A stretch of DNA of 64,000 nt from Ferrimonas marina (GTDB taxonomy: Bacteria > Pseudomonadota > Gammaproteobacteria > Enterobacterales > Shewanellaceae). A program made the translations under genes and the position numbers. Of this stretch, positions 29,350-39,825 are shown in pieces (position 1 is the first letter of the stretch; each line of letters begins with the position of its first letter). The notes below the pieces were generated by a model. It was not told where the DNA came from and did not search any database. It saw nothing but the letters and a program-made list of their open reading frames with translations. The stretch lies in assembly GCF_900129905.1 (NCBI RefSeq), contig NZ_FQXG01000002.1:665448-729447 (forward strand), in the 5' to 3' direction.

Positions 29350-30905
29350 TGACATCCACTTTGCCGCCGGGCCACGCCCGCACCCTGACCACCGCGGTCC
29401 AGTACCACAGCGAACCTGCCGAGGTTTACCAGGCGCTGTGCCAGGACCGCCCCCATACCCTGCTGCTGGAGTCGGCGGAGATCGACTCCAAGGCCGGGCT
29501 CAAGAGCGTACTGCTGATCGATGCGGCACTGAGCATCCGCTGCATGGGCCGCACCGTCACCGTCGAGGCACTCAGTGCCAACGGCGATCAACTGCTGCCC
29601 TTTGTCGCCGAGCAGCTTGCGCTCTTCAACGCCCAGCAACAGGGTCGCAGCATCGAGGTGACCCTGCCCCAGCCCGCCGCCGGGCTGGACGAGGACAGCC
29701 GCCTCAAGGCCCCCTCGCCGCTGACGGTACTGCGCCTGCTGCAGCAATCCCTGCACAGCGACGATGCCCTGGCCGAGACGGTGATGCTGGCGGGCTGCTT
29801 CGCCTTTGACCTGGTGGCCAGCGTCGAGCCGCTGCCGGCGGTGACCGAGGGCGCCAACATCTGCCCCGATTACCAGTTCTACCTGGCCCAGACCAGCCTG
29901 GTGCTGGACCATCAAACCCGCACCGCGCGGCTGATCGGCACCCTGTTCGGCGGCGAGCAGGCCGAGCGGGTGGAGAACGACTTGCGCCTGCGCCTGGGGG
30001 CGCTGAGCCAGCGTCTGACCCAACCGCTGCAGCCGCTGCCCGAGGAGCGCCCGGAGGCCACCGAGGTGGCGGAGAACCAGAGCGATGCCCAGTTCCGCCA
30101 GGTGGTGGAGGATCTTAAGGAGCACGTCCGCGCCGGCGACATCTTCCAGGTGGTGCCCGCCCGTCGCTTCTCCCTGCCCTGCCCTTCGCCACTGGCGGCC
30201 TACGGCCGGTTGCGTCAGCTCAACCCCAGCCCCTACATGTTCTACATGCGCACCAAGGCCTTTACCCTGTTCGGCGCCTCACCGGAGAGCGCGCTGAAGT
30301 ACGAGACCACCACCAACCAGGTGGAGATCTACCCCATCGCCGGTACCCGTCCCCGCGGTAAGTTCGCCGATGGCCACATTGACGCGGATCTGGACAGCCG
30401 CATCGAGCTGGGCCTGCGCCAGGATCAGAAGGAGCTGTCTGAGCACCTGATGCTGGTGGACCTGGCCCGCAACGACATCGCCCGCATCGCCGAGCCCGGC
30501 AGCCGCAAGGTGGCGGATCTGCTCAAGGTGGACCGCTACAGCCATGTGATGCACCTGGTCTCTCGGGTGACCGGCCAGCTGCGCAGCGATCTGGATGCCC
30601 TGCACGCTTACCAGGCCTGCATGAACATGGGCACCCTCACCGGTGCCCCCAAGGTCAGCGCCGCCAGCCTGTTGCGCCAGGCTGAAGGCGAGCGCCGCGG
30701 CAGCTATGGCGGCGCCGTGGGCTACCTCAATGGCCGCGGCGACATGGACACCTGCATCGTCATCCGCTCCGCCCTGGTGGCGGAGGGCATTGCCCATGTC
30801 CAGGCCGGTGCCGGGGTGGTGTACGACTCCGATCCGCAATCCGAGGCCGACGAAACCCGCAACAAGGCCCAGGCGGTGCTGCGCGCCATTGGAGGTAAGG
30901 CATGA
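29349..30905 (+). CDS. trpE: Anthranilate synthase component I
   Basis: TrpE converts chorismate and ammonia to anthranilate. The 518-residue protein carries the tryptophan feedback-binding motif LLES at residues 39-42, and the chorismate-binding domain with DIFQVVPARRFSLP, YPIAGTRPRGK, LVDLARNDIARI and GTLTGAPKVSAASLLR. The start overlaps the upstream DAHP synthase by one base and the stop overlaps trpG by four bases. Both the motif and the leader indicate dual control by tryptophan. Confidence 0.97.
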   Translation: MTSTLPPGHARTLTTAVQYHSEPAEVYQALCQDRPHTLLLESAEIDSKAGLKSVLLIDAALSIRCMGRTVTVEALSANGDQLLPFVAEQLALFNAQQQGRSIEVTLPQPAAGLDEDSRLKAPSPLTVLRLLQQSLHSDDALAETVMLAGCFAFDLVASVEPLPAVTEGANICPDYQFYLAQTSLVLDHQTRTARLIGTLFGGEQAERVENDLRLRLGALSQRLTQPLQPLPEERPEATEVAENQSDAQFRQVVEDLKEHVRAGDIFQVVPARRFSLPCPSPLAAYGRLRQLNPSPYMFYMRTKAFTLFGASPESALKYETTTNQVEIYPIAGTRPRGKFADGHIDADLDSRIELGLRQDQKELSEHLMLVDLARNDIARIAEPGSRKVADLLKVDRYSHVMHLVSRVTGQLRSDLDALHAYQACMNMGTLTGAPKVSAASLLRQAEGERRGSYGGAVGYLNGRGDMDTCIVIRSALVAEGIAHVQAGAGVVYDSDPQSEADETRNKAQAVLRAIGGKA

Positions 30906-31498
30906 TCCCCGTTACCCTGCTCGACAACTTCGACTCCTTCACCTGGAACCTGGTGGACCAGTTCCGCAGTGCCGGCCACCCGGTGACGGTTTACCGTAAC
31001 GACATCGACGCCCAGGTGCTGGCCGACAAGCTACTGAGCCAAAGCGAGCCCGGCGTACTGGTGCTCTCCCCCGGCCCCGGCGCCCCCCACGAGGCGGGCT
31101 GCCTGATGGCACTACTGGATAAAGTGGCGGGCAAGCTGCCGATCCTGGGGATCTGCCTGGGCCACCAAGCGCTTATTGAACACTACGGTGGCAAGGTGGG
31201 TCGCGCCGCCCAGGTGATGCACGGCAAATCCAGCGCCATGGCCCATGATGCCTCGCCACTGTTTGCCGGCCTGCCCAACCCGCTGACCATCGCCCGCTAC
31301 CACTCACTGGTGGGGCTGACCCTGCCGGACTGCCTGCATGTGCCAGCCCAGGTCGACGGCATGGCGATGGCGGTGGTGCACCCGCAGGACCGGGCGGTGG
31401 GCTACCAGTTCCACCCGGAGTCGATCCTCACCGAACACGGCGCGGCGCTGCTAAGCCAAACCCTTTCTCTTTTGACCCAGGACGTTGCCCTATGCTGA
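30902..31498 (+). CDS. trpG: Anthranilate synthase component II (glutaminase)
   Basis: TrpG supplies ammonia from glutamine to TrpE. The 198-residue class-I amidotransferase has LLDNFDSFTWNLVDQ, the oxyanion loop LSPGPGAP, catalytic Cys85 in LGICLGHQA, and the FHPES histidine-glutamate pair. It is a separate gene, not fused to trpD as in E. coli. Its stop lies 6 bases inside trpD. Confidence 0.96.
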   Translation: MIPVTLLDNFDSFTWNLVDQFRSAGHPVTVYRNDIDAQVLADKLLSQSEPGVLVLSPGPGAPHEAGCLMALLDKVAGKLPILGICLGHQALIEHYGGKVGRAAQVMHGKSSAMAHDASPLFAGLPNPLTIARYHSLVGLTLPDCLHVPAQVDGMAMAVVHPQDRAVGYQFHPESILTEHGAALLSQTLSLLTQDVALC

Positions 31499-32511
31499 CC
31501 CCAACCCAGAAAATGATGGCCCAACTGTTTGATGGCCAACCCCTTAGCCGGGAGCAGGCCAAGAAGCTGTTTGGCCAGGTGGTCACCGGCCAGATCAACG
31601 AGGTGGAGCTGGCCACCATACTGATCGCCATGAAGCTGCGCGGTGAGAGCATCGAAGAGATCACCGGGGCTGCCGAGGCGCTGCGCGAAGCGGCCCTGGC
31701 CTACCCCCGACCCCAGGGCGATCTGCTGGACATCGTCGGCACCGGCGGCGACGGTGCCAACACTTTCAACATCTCCACCACCGCCACCTTTGTGGCGGCG
31801 GCGGCGGGGGCCAAGGTATCCAAGCACGGCAGCCGCAGCGTCTCCTCGCTGTCCGGCGCCTCGGATCTGCTCAGCCAGTTCGGTATCAACCTGACCATGA
31901 CCCCGGAGCGCTCCGGTCAGTGCCTGCAGCAGCTGGGGGTCACCTTCCTGTTCGCCCCGTTCTACCACGCCGGTATGAAGCACGCTGCGCCGGTGCGCCA
32001 GCAGCTCAAGACCCGCACCCTGTTCAACCTGCTGGGGCCGCTGATCAACCCGGCCCGCCCCAACCAGATGCTGCTGGGCGTCTACGACCCGGCCCTGGTG
32101 CGCCCCATCGCTGAGGTGCTGCAATCCCTGGGAGTGGAGCGCGCCCTGGTAGTCCACGGCAGTGGCCTGGACGAACTGGCCGTGCACGGTGACAGCACCG
32201 TGGTGGAGCTTAAGGACAACAGCCTGAACGAATACACCCTGACCCCGGCCCAACTGGGGGTAGAGCAGTATGACCTGGCCGAGCTGCGTGGCGGCGAGCC
32301 GGCGGACAACAAAGCCATCAGCGAGCAGCTGCTGTCCGGTGGCGGCACCGAGGCCCAGCGCGCCGCGGTGGCGGTCAACGCCGGTGCCGGTCTCTACCTG
32401 GCGGGTAAGGCCGACAGCCTCAAAGCCGGCACCGAGCTGGCCCTGGCCACCATGGATTCCGGCCAGCCAATGGCGCTGATCCAGGCCTTTGCGGAGGCCA
32501 GTCAGCAATGA
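31492..32511 (+). CDS. trpD: Anthranilate phosphoribosyltransferase
   Basis: TrpD transfers phosphoribose from PRPP to anthranilate. The 339-residue protein has the PRPP motif VGTGGDGANTFNISTTA, the KHGSRSVSSLSGASDLL segment, and FNLLGPLINPA. It overlaps trpG by 7 bases and trpCF by 4. PRPP comes from prs, also encoded in this window. Confidence 0.97.
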   Translation: MLTPTQKMMAQLFDGQPLSREQAKKLFGQVVTGQINEVELATILIAMKLRGESIEEITGAAEALREAALAYPRPQGDLLDIVGTGGDGANTFNISTTATFVAAAAGAKVSKHGSRSVSSLSGASDLLSQFGINLTMTPERSGQCLQQLGVTFLFAPFYHAGMKHAAPVRQQLKTRTLFNLLGPLINPARPNQMLLGVYDPALVRPIAEVLQSLGVERALVVHGSGLDELAVHGDSTVVELKDNSLNEYTLTPAQLGVEQYDLAELRGGEPADNKAISEQLLSGGGTEAQRAAVAVNAGAGLYLAGKADSLKAGTELALATMDSGQPMALIQAFAEASQQ

Positions 32512-33929
32512 TTCAGCAGCAGGGTTCTAATGTGCATGGGCTGGACATCGCCGGTCTGCGTCAGACCGGCACGGTGCTGGACAAGATCGTGGCGACCAAG
32601 CCGGCCCAGATCGCCCAGCTTAGCGAGCAATACGGCGAGCTGCTGGAGCAGCGGGCGGCACCGTCGGACCGCAGCCTTTACCAGGCGCTGAAGCAGGCAC
32701 CCACCGGCTTCATCCTGGAGTGCAAGAAGGCTAGCCCGTCAAAGGGGCTGATCCGACCCGACTTTGATCCTGTCGCCATCGGCCGGGTGTATGACCGGTA
32801 TGCCGCCGGCATCTCGGTGCTCACCGACGAGCAGTTCTTCCAGGGCAGCTTCGAGTACCTCAAGGCAGTGCGCGAAGCGGTCTCGGTGCCGGTGCTGTGC
32901 AAGGATTTTATCATCGACGTGCGCCAGCTGCGGCTGGCCCGCCAGTTGGGGGCGGACGCCGCCCTGCTGATGCTGTCGGTGCTGGAGGATGACCTGTACC
33001 AGGCGCTGGCGGAAGAAGCCGACGCCCTGGGGCTGGATATCCTCACCGAGGTGAGCAACGAGGCGGAGCTGGAGCGTGCCATCGCCCTAGGCGCCAAGAT
33101 CATCGGCATCAACAACCGTGACCTGCGTGACCTCAGCGTCGATCTGACCGCCACAGAGCGGCTGGCACCAAAGATCCCCGCAGACCGGGTGGTGATCTCC
33201 GAGTCCGGGATCTACCACCACGGCCAGGTTCGTCGCCTGGCGCCCCATGCGGATGCCTTCCTGGTGGGCTCCAGCCTGACCGAGCAGGATGATGTGGATC
33301 AGGCCTGCCGCGAGCTGATCTACGGCCCGGTGAAGATCTGCGGCCTGACCCGGGAGCAGGATGCCCAGGCCGCGGCATCAGCGGGCGCCAGCTTTGGCGG
33401 GCTGATCTTCGCCGAGCGCTCGCCCCGCTGCGTCAGCCCGGAGCAGGCCAAGCGCATTGTCGCCAGTGCACCGCTGCGCTTTATCGGCGTGTTCGTCGAC
33501 CAGAGCAAGCAGCAGATCGCCGCCCTGGCCAAGGAGCTCAAGCTGTGGGGCGTGCAGCTGCACGGCAGCGAGGACGAACGCTATGTTGACCGGCTGCGCC
33601 ACGCACTGGAGCAGGAAGGCTGCCAGTGCCAGATCATCAAGGCGGTCAAGCCCGACGGCAGCAACGACGTGAGCAACGCCGATCGGCGCCTGTACGACAG
33701 CGCCAAAGCCGGCCAGTTCGGCGGCACCGGCGAGACCTTTGCCTGGGACGCGGTGGGCGAGCAGCGCCAGGACGCCTTCCTGGCGGGAGGCCTGGGCCCG
33801 GACAACATCGCCGAGGCGGCCGCCGCCGGCTTCTTCGGCCTGGACATCAACTCCGGTGTGGAAACCGCACCGGGGCAAAAGGATCCGCAACTGCTGGCCG
33901 ACTGCCTGCAGCGGATCCGTCAATACTGA
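32508..33929 (+). CDS. trpCF: Bifunctional indole-3-glycerol-phosphate synthase / PRA isomerase
   Basis: This 473-residue fusion joins TrpC (residues about 1-260, with [38 protein letters not shown] and VISESGI) to TrpF (from about 262, beginning [33 protein letters not shown] and ending with [16 protein letters not shown]). The two catalyse consecutive steps from phosphoribosyl-anthranilate. The same fusion occurs in E. coli (trpC). ATG overlaps the end of trpD. Confidence 0.97.
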   Translation: MIQQQGSNVHGLDIAGLRQTGTVLDKIVATKPAQIAQLSEQYGELLEQRAAPSDRSLYQALKQAPTGFILECKKASPSKGLIRPDFDPVAIGRVYDRYAAGISVLTDEQFFQGSFEYLKAVREAVSVPVLCKDFIIDVRQLRLARQLGADAALLMLSVLEDDLYQALAEEADALGLDILTEVSNEAELERAIALGAKIIGINNRDLRDLSVDLTATERLAPKIPADRVVISESGIYHHGQVRRLAPHADAFLVGSSLTEQDDVDQACRELIYGPVKICGLTREQDAQAAASAGASFGGLIFAERSPRCVSPEQAKRIVASAPLRFIGVFVDQSKQQIAALAKELKLWGVQLHGSEDERYVDRLRHALEQEGCQCQIIKAVKPDGSNDVSNADRRLYDSAKAGQFGGTGETFAWDAVGEQRQDAFLAGGLGPDNIAEAAAAGFFGLDINSGVETAPGQKDPQLLADCLQRIRQY

Positions 33930-33955
33930 ACAAGACACACTTGAGAGCAACGCCT

Positions 33956-35143
33956 ATGAGCACCCTGAATCCCTATTTCGGCGAGTTTGGCGGCCAGTTT
34001 GTGCCGCAGATCCTGATGCCGGCCCTGGACCAGCTGGAGCGCGCCTTTATCGAGGCCCAGCACGATCCGGAGTTCCAACAAGAGTTTGCCGCCCTGCTGA
34101 AGGACTACGCCGGTCGTCCCACCGCGCTGACCAAGACCCGCAACTTCAGCCCCAACGACAAGGTCACCATCTACCTCAAGCGGGAAGACCTGCTGCACGG
34201 GGGTGCCCACAAGACCAACCAGGTGCTAGGCCAGGCCCTGCTGACCAAGCGGATGGGCAAGAAAGAGGTGATCGCCGAGACCGGTGCCGGCCAGCACGGC
34301 GTGGCCGCCGCCCTGGCCTGTGCCCTGCTGGGCCTCAAGTGCCGGGTCTACATGGGTGCCAAGGACGTCGAGCGTCAGAGTCCCAACGTGTTCCGCATGC
34401 GCCTGATGGGCGCCGAGGTGATCCCGGTGCACAGCGGCTCCGCCACCTTGAAGGACGCCTGTAACGAGGCGCTGCGCGACTGGAGTGCCAACTACGATAC
34501 CGCCCACTACCTGCTGGGCACCGCCGCCGGTCCGCACCCCTTCCCCACCATCGTGCGGGAGTTCCAGCGGATGATCGGCGCCGAAACCAAGGCCCAGCTG
34601 ATAGAGAAAGAGGGGCGTCTGCCGGATGCGGTGATCGCCTGTGTCGGCGGTGGCTCCAACGCCATCGGCATGTTCGCCGACTTCATCGACGAGACCGCGG
34701 TAAAGCTGATCGGCGTTGAGCCGGCCGGCCACGGCATCGACAGCGGCGAGCACGGTGCGCCGCTGGCCCACGGCAAGCTGGGGATCTTCTTCGGCATGAA
34801 GGCGCCGCTGATGCAGGACCCCCACGGTCAGATCGAGGAGTCCTACTCGGTTTCCGCCGGTCTGGACTTCCCCTCGGTGGGCCCGCAGCACGCCCACCTG
34901 GCCGCCACCGGCCGCGCCGAGTACCCCTCGGTCACCGATGACGAGGCGCTGGAGGCGTTCCAGCTGCTGGCCCGCACCGAAGGGATCATTCCGGCGCTGG
35001 AATCCGCCCACGCCCTGGCCCAGGCCTACAAGATGGCGGAGCAGGCCACCGAGGAAACCCTGCTGGTGGTTAACCTGTCCGGCCGAGGCGACAAAGACAT
35101 CTTCACCGTGTACGACATCCTGGAAAAGGAGGGCAAAGTATGA
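33956..35143 (+). CDS. trpB: Tryptophan synthase beta subunit
   Basis: TrpB joins indole with serine in a PLP reaction. The 395-residue protein begins [18 protein letters not shown], the PLP Schiff-base lysine is Lys86 in [11 protein letters not shown], and the phosphate-binding loop is [13 protein letters not shown] take ATG 33956 (26 bases after trpCF, GAGAG nearby), which matches the family N-terminus, although the frame is open far upstream inside trpCF. Its stop overlaps trpA by four bases. Confidence 0.97.
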   Translation: MSTLNPYFGEFGGQFVPQILMPALDQLERAFIEAQHDPEFQQEFAALLKDYAGRPTALTKTRNFSPNDKVTIYLKREDLLHGGAHKTNQVLGQALLTKRMGKKEVIAETGAGQHGVAAALACALLGLKCRVYMGAKDVERQSPNVFRMRLMGAEVIPVHSGSATLKDACNEALRDWSANYDTAHYLLGTAAGPHPFPTIVREFQRMIGAETKAQLIEKEGRLPDAVIACVGGGSNAIGMFADFIDETAVKLIGVEPAGHGIDSGEHGAPLAHGKLGIFFGMKAPLMQDPHGQIEESYSVSAGLDFPSVGPQHAHLAATGRAEYPSVTDDEALEAFQLLARTEGIIPALESAHALAQAYKMAEQATEETLLVVNLSGRGDKDIFTVYDILEKEGKV

Positions 35144-35946
35144 GCCGCTATTCCACCCTGTTTGCCCGCCTGAACGAGCGCAATGAAGGCGCCTTCGTGC
35201 CCTTCGTTACCCTGGGCGATCCCAACCCGGGCCAGAGCCTGGCGGTGATCGACGCCCTGGTGGCCGGCGGTGCCGATGCCCTGGAGCTGGGCTTCCCCTT
35301 CTCCGATCCCAGCGCCGATGGCCCCACCATCCAGGGTGCCAACATCCGTGCCCTGGACGCCGGCACCACCCCGGAGCACTGTTTCGAGATCCTGGCCCAG
35401 GTCCGCCAGAAGTACCCGGACCTGCCCATCGGTCTGCTGGTGTACGCCAACCTGGTGTTCGCCCCGGGGCTGGACAACTTCTACCGCCGCTGCGCCCAGG
35501 TCGGGGTCGACTCCGTGCTGGTGGCGGACGTGCCGGTGCAGGAGTCCGCGCCCTTTGCCGATGCGGCCCGTGCCGCCGGTGTGGCGCCCATCTTTATCGC
35601 CCCGCCCAACGCCGATGACGCCACCATGCAGCGGGTGGCCGAGTCCGGTGAGGGCTACACCTACCTGCTGTCCCGTGCCGGGGTGACCGGCACCGAGACC
35701 AAGGCGGGCATGCCGGTGGAGCACCTGCTGGCCGGCCTGGCCAAGCACAATGCGCCGCCGGCGGTACTGGGCTTTGGTATTGCCCAGCCGGAGCAGGTTC
35801 GGGAGGCGATCGGCGCCGGTGCCGCCGGGGTGATCTCCGGCAGTGCCGTGGTCAATATCCTGGCCGAGCACTGCGAGGATCCCGCCGCCCAGGTGGCGGC
35901 ACTGACCGAGTTCTGCCAGGGGATGAAGGCGGCGACCCGACGCTGA
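35140..35946 (+). CDS. trpA: Tryptophan synthase alpha subunit
   Basis: TrpA cleaves indole-3-glycerol phosphate and passes indole through a tunnel to TrpB. The 268-residue barrel carries catalytic Glu49 and Asp60 in [27 protein letters not shown], and the phosphate-binding GFGIAQPEQ. It is the last trp gene; a strong stem without a T run follows. Confidence 0.97.
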   Translation: MSRYSTLFARLNERNEGAFVPFVTLGDPNPGQSLAVIDALVAGGADALELGFPFSDPSADGPTIQGANIRALDAGTTPEHCFEILAQVRQKYPDLPIGLLVYANLVFAPGLDNFYRRCAQVGVDSVLVADVPVQESAPFADAARAAGVAPIFIAPPNADDATMQRVAESGEGYTYLLSRAGVTGTETKAGMPVEHLLAGLAKHNAPPAVLGFGIAQPEQVREAIGAGAAGVISGSAVVNILAEHCEDPAAQVAALTEFCQGMKAATRR

Positions 35947-35953
35947 ATCCCCG

Positions 35954-35996
35954 CTGTACTGGCGCCCAACCGGCTTGCACCGGGGCGCCAGTACAG
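35954..35996 (+). other. 14-bp perfect inverted repeat between trpA and yciB
   Basis: CTGTACTGGCGCCC (35954-35967) pairs exactly with its complement at 35983-35996 across a 15-base loop. No T run follows, so it is not a classic terminator. It could stabilise the 3' end of the trp mRNA, or act as a Rho-assisted end. Confidence 0.8.
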
Positions 35997-36063
35997 TAGA
36001 CTGTCGACTCGCTTTGGCGGCTCGGCCTTCGGTCCGCCCGGTTCATTCCAGCTTGAGATCCCG

Positions 36064-36615
36064 ATGAAACAACTGCTCGACTTCCTGCCCCTCCTGGTGT
36101 TCTTTGCCGTCTACAAGTTCTACGGCATCATCCCCGCCACCGGCGCCATCGTGGTGGCCTCGGCGGTGCAAACCGGCCTGATGTACGCGCTTTACCGTAA
36201 GGTGGAGAAGATGCACCTGGTGACCTTTGGCCTGCTGGTGGTGTTTGGCGGCCTGACCGTCGCCTTCAATGACGATGCCTTTATCAAGTGGAAGGTGACC
36301 ATCGTCTACGGCCTGTTTGCCGCGGCGCTGCTGATCAGCCAGTGGATGGGCAAACCGGTGATGAAGGCGATGCTGGGCAAGGAGATCACCCTGCCGGAGA
36401 TCATCTGGGCCCGTATCGGCTACGCCTGGGCGGCGTTCTTTACCTTCTGCGCCGGCCTCAACCTCTACGTGGCCTTCACCATGAGCCAGGACACCTGGGT
36501 GATCTTCAAGGTGTTTTACCTGATGGGGATGACCTTCGCCTTCCTGATCCTGACCATCGTCTACCTCTACCGGCACATGCCCAAAGAGGACGAGCAGGAG
36601 CAAGACAAGCAGTAA
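36064..36615 (+). CDS. yciB: Inner-membrane septation protein YciB (IspZ)
   Basis: The 183-residue, roughly five-helix inner-membrane protein matches YciB/IspZ: MKQLLDFLPLLVFFAVYKFYGIIPATG at the N-terminus and TLPEIIWARIGYAWAAFFTFCAGLNLYVAF in the second half. The family is linked to cell-envelope and septum integrity without a defined activity. It sits between trpA and yciI, close to the E. coli arrangement, with a lactate-type transporter inserted. Confidence 0.95.
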   Translation: MKQLLDFLPLLVFFAVYKFYGIIPATGAIVVASAVQTGLMYALYRKVEKMHLVTFGLLVVFGGLTVAFNDDAFIKWKVTIVYGLFAAALLISQWMGKPVMKAMLGKEITLPEIIWARIGYAWAAFFTFCAGLNLYVAFTMSQDTWVIFKVFYLMGMTFAFLILTIVYLYRHMPKEDEQEQDKQ

Positions 36616-36618
36616 TCG

Positions 36619-36644
36619 AAAAGGCGCCGGGCGGCGCCTTTTTT
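36619..36644 (+). terminator. yciB terminator
   Basis: AAGGCGCC pairs with GGCGCCTT over a four-base loop, followed by a T6 run. Confidence 0.9.
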
Positions 36645-37327
36645 GATTCCCTTCTTTTTTCTGTTTTAGCTCACGCTAGTGAGTAATCCGTTCATCACTT
36701 CCAAGCTTTGTCGCGTTGGCGACGGCAACCAAGGGGGCGACTCGCCCCCTTGGAACCCCCTAGCCTCCCATCGGTGTTGATCCCTCGCACTGACAACATC
36801 GACTGGCGGCACAGACCAGAGTCGACATCCATGTCTCCGCTGGCCACTCGGGCCATCCTGGCCCTCGACCTGGCCGATGGCGTCCTTGCTCGGACACCTC
36901 GAAGTCGGCACAAGAGCTGGCGGCTCATCAAGCCTTAGAGGCCAAATCAAACTAAGCAGTTAAATGTTTGCTTGGCGTAAAAGCTGCGCTGGGAGATATA
37001 CCAAGAGACTATTTGAAGAACCCTTTCCTAGCTTCCAATAACTGTCCGGGCGGCAGGCGTGATCCGGATCACCCGACCGGCACGGAAAAAGTGTGCGCCC
37101 CGTCATTGTCGAAAAACTTCCCCGCCCCGGCTTGGCCCCCTCTCGTTTTTACCCGGACAAGGTTCTATAGTACGCCCGCTTTAAAATTGGACTGACCAAC
37201 TTACCCGCCACCTGGCCAAAGTGTGAGCAATCCGCTTTCTTTCTCGCCAGGCGCTGGTAGACTGCGCCGCCTTTCCTACGGGCCAACCCTTCGCCATCCA
37301 AACTGGCGACCGTCGAAGAGAAGAGTG
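36645..37327. other. 683-bp non-coding gap before the MFS transporter
   Basis: No convincing gene is visible. The left part (about 36665-36945) carries a perfect 11-bp inverted repeat, CCAAGGGGGCG/CGCCCCCTTGG, at 36731-36754. It looks like a dispersed intergenic element or decayed sequence. The right part is the transporter's upstream region: a CRP-like palindrome at 37059 and a TATAGT hexamer at 37166-37171 without a good -35. Confidence 0.5.
37059..37072. promoter_or_regulatory. CRP-like palindrome GTGATCCGGATCAC
   Basis: A perfect 14-bp palindrome matching the CRP core GTGA-N6-TCAC; the outermost bases of the full TGTGA-N6-TCACA site are not matched. It lies about 270 bases upstream of the transporter start. 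Carbon-source or cAMP control would suit a lactate-type transporter. Confidence 0.5.
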
Positions 37328-38554
37328 ATGAATCGAGCCGTGAAGATCCTGATTGCCGGTGTCGCAATCAACCTGTGTATGGGCGTGCTGTACGCCTGGA
37401 GTGTGTTCAGCAAGGCACTGGTGAGCGAGATGGGTTGGTCCAACGCCGACGCTGGCCTGCCCTACACCGTGGCCATCGTGGTATTCGCCGCCTCTCTGCT
37501 GGTATCCGGCATCCTGCAGGATCGCATGGGTCCCCGTCGCATGGTGATCCTCGGCTCCACCATGGTGGGCCTGGGCCTGATCGCCTCCTCCTTCGCCACC
37601 TCCGTGGTTGCCTTGGTACTGACCTTTGGTGTGCTGGTCGGTTCCGGTATCGGCTTCGCTTACGCCTGCCTGACTCCGGCGGCAATGAAGTGGTTCCACA
37701 GCTCCAAGAAGGGCCTGGTCAGTGGCCTGATCGCCGGTGGCTTCGGCATGGCACCGCTCTACCTGGCCCCCACCACCACCGCGCTGATCAGCGAGTTTGG
37801 CATCAACAACGCCTTCCTGGCGCTGGGCGTCGGTGTACTGCTGCTGGCCCTGCCGCTCTCCTTCACCATCGTTAACCCGCCGGCGGGCTACACCCCGGCC
37901 ACCCCGAAGGGCTTTGTTGCCAACAACAAGGGCAGCGATGCGGTGGACTTCAGCTGGCGCGAGATGATCAAGACCAAGCAGTTCTACATGCTGTGGGCGA
38001 TGTTTGCCCTGGCCTCCTCCGCCGGCCTGATGCTGATCGGCAACATCGTCAGCATCGCTGCCGTTCAGGGTGGCATCGCCAACGCGGCTTTCCTGGTGGG
38101 CGCCCTGGCGATCTTCAATACCTTTGGCCGCATCGGTATGGGCATGCTGTCTGACAAGATCGGTCGCATCCAGACCCTGCTGGTGGTGTTCCTGCTGCAG
38201 GGCCTGAACATGGTGCTGTTCCCGATGTACACCACCGAGCTGGGCTTTATGCTGGGTGCGGCGCTGGCGGGCGTGGGCTACGGTGCGCTGCTGTCCGTGT
38301 TCCCCACCATCACCGCCGACTACTACGGCCTGAAGAACTACGGCACCAACTTCGGCGTGCTCTACACCGCCTGGGGGATCTCCGGCTTTATGGGCCCGGT
38401 ACTGGCCAACCTGGTGGTGGATGCCACCGGCTCCTACGCCATCGCCTACACCGCCTCCGCCGTGGGCCTGGGCATCGCTGCTGTGCTGGCGCTGATGATC
38501 AAACCGGTCAACGCCCAAGCCGAAGGCGAGACTGGCAAGGTGGCGACCGCCTAA
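37328..38554 (+). CDS. OFA-family MFS transporter (lactate/oxalate-formate type)
   Basis: The 408-residue, 12-helix major facilitator belongs to the oxalate:formate antiporter (OFA) family. It shows the N-terminal [17 protein letters not shown] signature, the loop motif [39 protein letters not shown], and [16 protein letters not shown] in the second half. L-lactate or another monocarboxylate is the likely substrate; this is inference from family usage. ATG 37328 has GAAGAG upstream and starts the first helix correctly, whereas the frame is open to 37223. It is monocistronic with its own terminator. Confidence 0.85.
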   Translation: MNRAVKILIAGVAINLCMGVLYAWSVFSKALVSEMGWSNADAGLPYTVAIVVFAASLLVSGILQDRMGPRRMVILGSTMVGLGLIASSFATSVVALVLTFGVLVGSGIGFAYACLTPAAMKWFHSSKKGLVSGLIAGGFGMAPLYLAPTTTALISEFGINNAFLALGVGVLLLALPLSFTIVNPPAGYTPATPKGFVANNKGSDAVDFSWREMIKTKQFYMLWAMFALASSAGLMLIGNIVSIAAVQGGIANAAFLVGALAIFNTFGRIGMGMLSDKIGRIQTLLVVFLLQGLNMVLFPMYTTELGFMLGAALAGVGYGALLSVFPTITADYYGLKNYGTNFGVLYTAWGISGFMGPVLANLVVDATGSYAIAYTASAVGLGIAAVLALMIKPVNAQAEGETGKVATA

Positions 38555-38568
38555 GCCTGCCTGAACGG

Positions 38569-38600
38569 AAAAAAGCCGACGCCGATGCGTCGGCTTTTTT
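38569..38600 (+). terminator. Terminator of the MFS transporter gene
   Basis: GCCGACGC pairs with GCGTCGGC over CGAT, flanked by A6 and T6. Confidence 0.93.
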
Positions 38601-38676
38601 GATCCCGCCGTCCATGGTAACTTGCCTGCCAGTGCCTTTCGGCCCAACCGCCATTCACCCAAAGGGATCTCAAGTC

Positions 38677-38976
38677 ATGTGGTATATGATCTGCTCAACC
38701 GACGTCGAAAACAGCCTGCCGCTGCGTCAATCCGTTCGCCCCGCTCACCTGGCCCGGCTGCAAGCCCTGCAGGATGAGGGTCGCCTGCTCACCGCCGGTC
38801 CGATGCCCGCCATCGACAGCAACGACCCGGGTGAAGCCGGCTTCACCGGCTCCCTGGTGGTGGCCGAATTCGACTCCCTCGAGCAGGCCCAGGCCTGGGC
38901 CGATAAAGACCCTTACATCGATGCCGGCGTGTACGCCAACACCATCGTTAAGCCATTTAAGCGAGTCTTCGGCTGA
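38677..38976 (+). CDS. yciI: YciI-family protein
   Basis: The 99-residue protein has the ferredoxin-like YciI fold: [42 protein letters not shown], then [29 protein letters not shown]. It keeps the conserved His of RPAHLARL and the Asp of ADKDPY. The function of the family is not settled. ATG 38677 with AAGGG upstream gives the E. coli length. Its TGA overlaps the ATG of xthA by one base. Confidence 0.93.
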   Translation: MWYMICSTDVENSLPLRQSVRPAHLARLQALQDEGRLLTAGPMPAIDSNDPGEAGFTGSLVVAEFDSLEQAQAWADKDPYIDAGVYANTIVKPFKRVFG

Positions 38977-39782
38977 TGAAACTGGTCTCCTTCAACATCA
39001 ACGGGCTGCGCGCACGCCTGCACCAGCTGCAGGCGCTGATCGACAAGCACCAGCCGGACGTCATCGGCCTGCAGGAGATCAAGGTGGACGATGCCCAGTT
39101 TCCCCGCGAAGCGGTGGAAGCGATGGGCTACCACGTGGTGCATCATGGCCAGAAGGGCCACTACGGTGTGGCGATGCTGACCAAGCTGGCCCCCGAGGCG
39201 GTGCAGTACGGCTTCCCCACCGACCAGGAAGACGCGCAAAAGCGGATGATCATGGTCACCCTGACCCAGGCCAATGGCCAGCCTATCCGCATCCTCAACG
39301 GCTACTTCCCCCAGGGGGAGAACGTCGCCCACGAGACCAAGTACCCGGCCAAGCGTCGCTTCTACGCCGATCTGATGAGCTACCTCGAGGGCCACTGTCA
39401 GCCGGATGAGGCCCTGGTGGTGATGGGTGACATCAACATCAGCCCCACCGATCTGGACATCGGCATCGGCGACAACAACGCCAAGCGCTGGCTCAAGACC
39501 GGTAAGTGCTCGTTCCAGCCGGAGGAGCGCCAGTGGTTGCAACGCCTGTTGGATTGGGGCCTGCAGGACAGCTTCCGCCAGCTGCACCCGGATGTCAGCG
39601 ATCGCTACAGCTGGTTTGATTACCGCTCCAAGGGCTTTGACGACAACCGCGGCCTGCGCATCGATGTGATCCTCACCAGCGCCTCGCTGACCGAGCGCGT
39701 GGTGGCCGCCGATGTGGACTACCCGCTGCGGGGGATCGAAAAGCCTTCGGATCACGCGCCGATCTGGACCGAGCTGAACTGA
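38976..39782 (+). CDS. xthA: Exodeoxyribonuclease III
   Basis: XthA is an AP endonuclease and 3' exonuclease in base-excision repair. The 268-residue protein has [15 protein letters not shown] with metal ligand Glu34 in [43 protein letters not shown], and the C-terminal catalytic histidine in PSDHAPIW. It overlaps yciI by one base, so the two are translated together. Confidence 0.96.
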   Translation: MKLVSFNINGLRARLHQLQALIDKHQPDVIGLQEIKVDDAQFPREAVEAMGYHVVHHGQKGHYGVAMLTKLAPEAVQYGFPTDQEDAQKRMIMVTLTQANGQPIRILNGYFPQGENVAHETKYPAKRRFYADLMSYLEGHCQPDEALVVMGDINISPTDLDIGIGDNNAKRWLKTGKCSFQPEERQWLQRLLDWGLQDSFRQLHPDVSDRYSWFDYRSKGFDDNRGLRIDVILTSASLTERVVAADVDYPLRGIEKPSDHAPIWTELN

Positions 39783-39799
39783 TCCTGACGCACAACAAG

Positions 39800-39825
39800 A
39801 AAGGGCACCCCAGGGTGCCCTTTTT
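39800..39825 (+). terminator. xthA terminator
   Basis: AAGGGCACCC pairs with GGGTGCCCTT over a two-base CA loop, followed by T5. Confidence 0.92.

Noticed and set aside
37181..38662. A 493-codon leftward frame over the MFS transporter
   Set aside because: It is the opposite strand of a clear 12-helix transporter, with a histidine- and glycine-rich composition.
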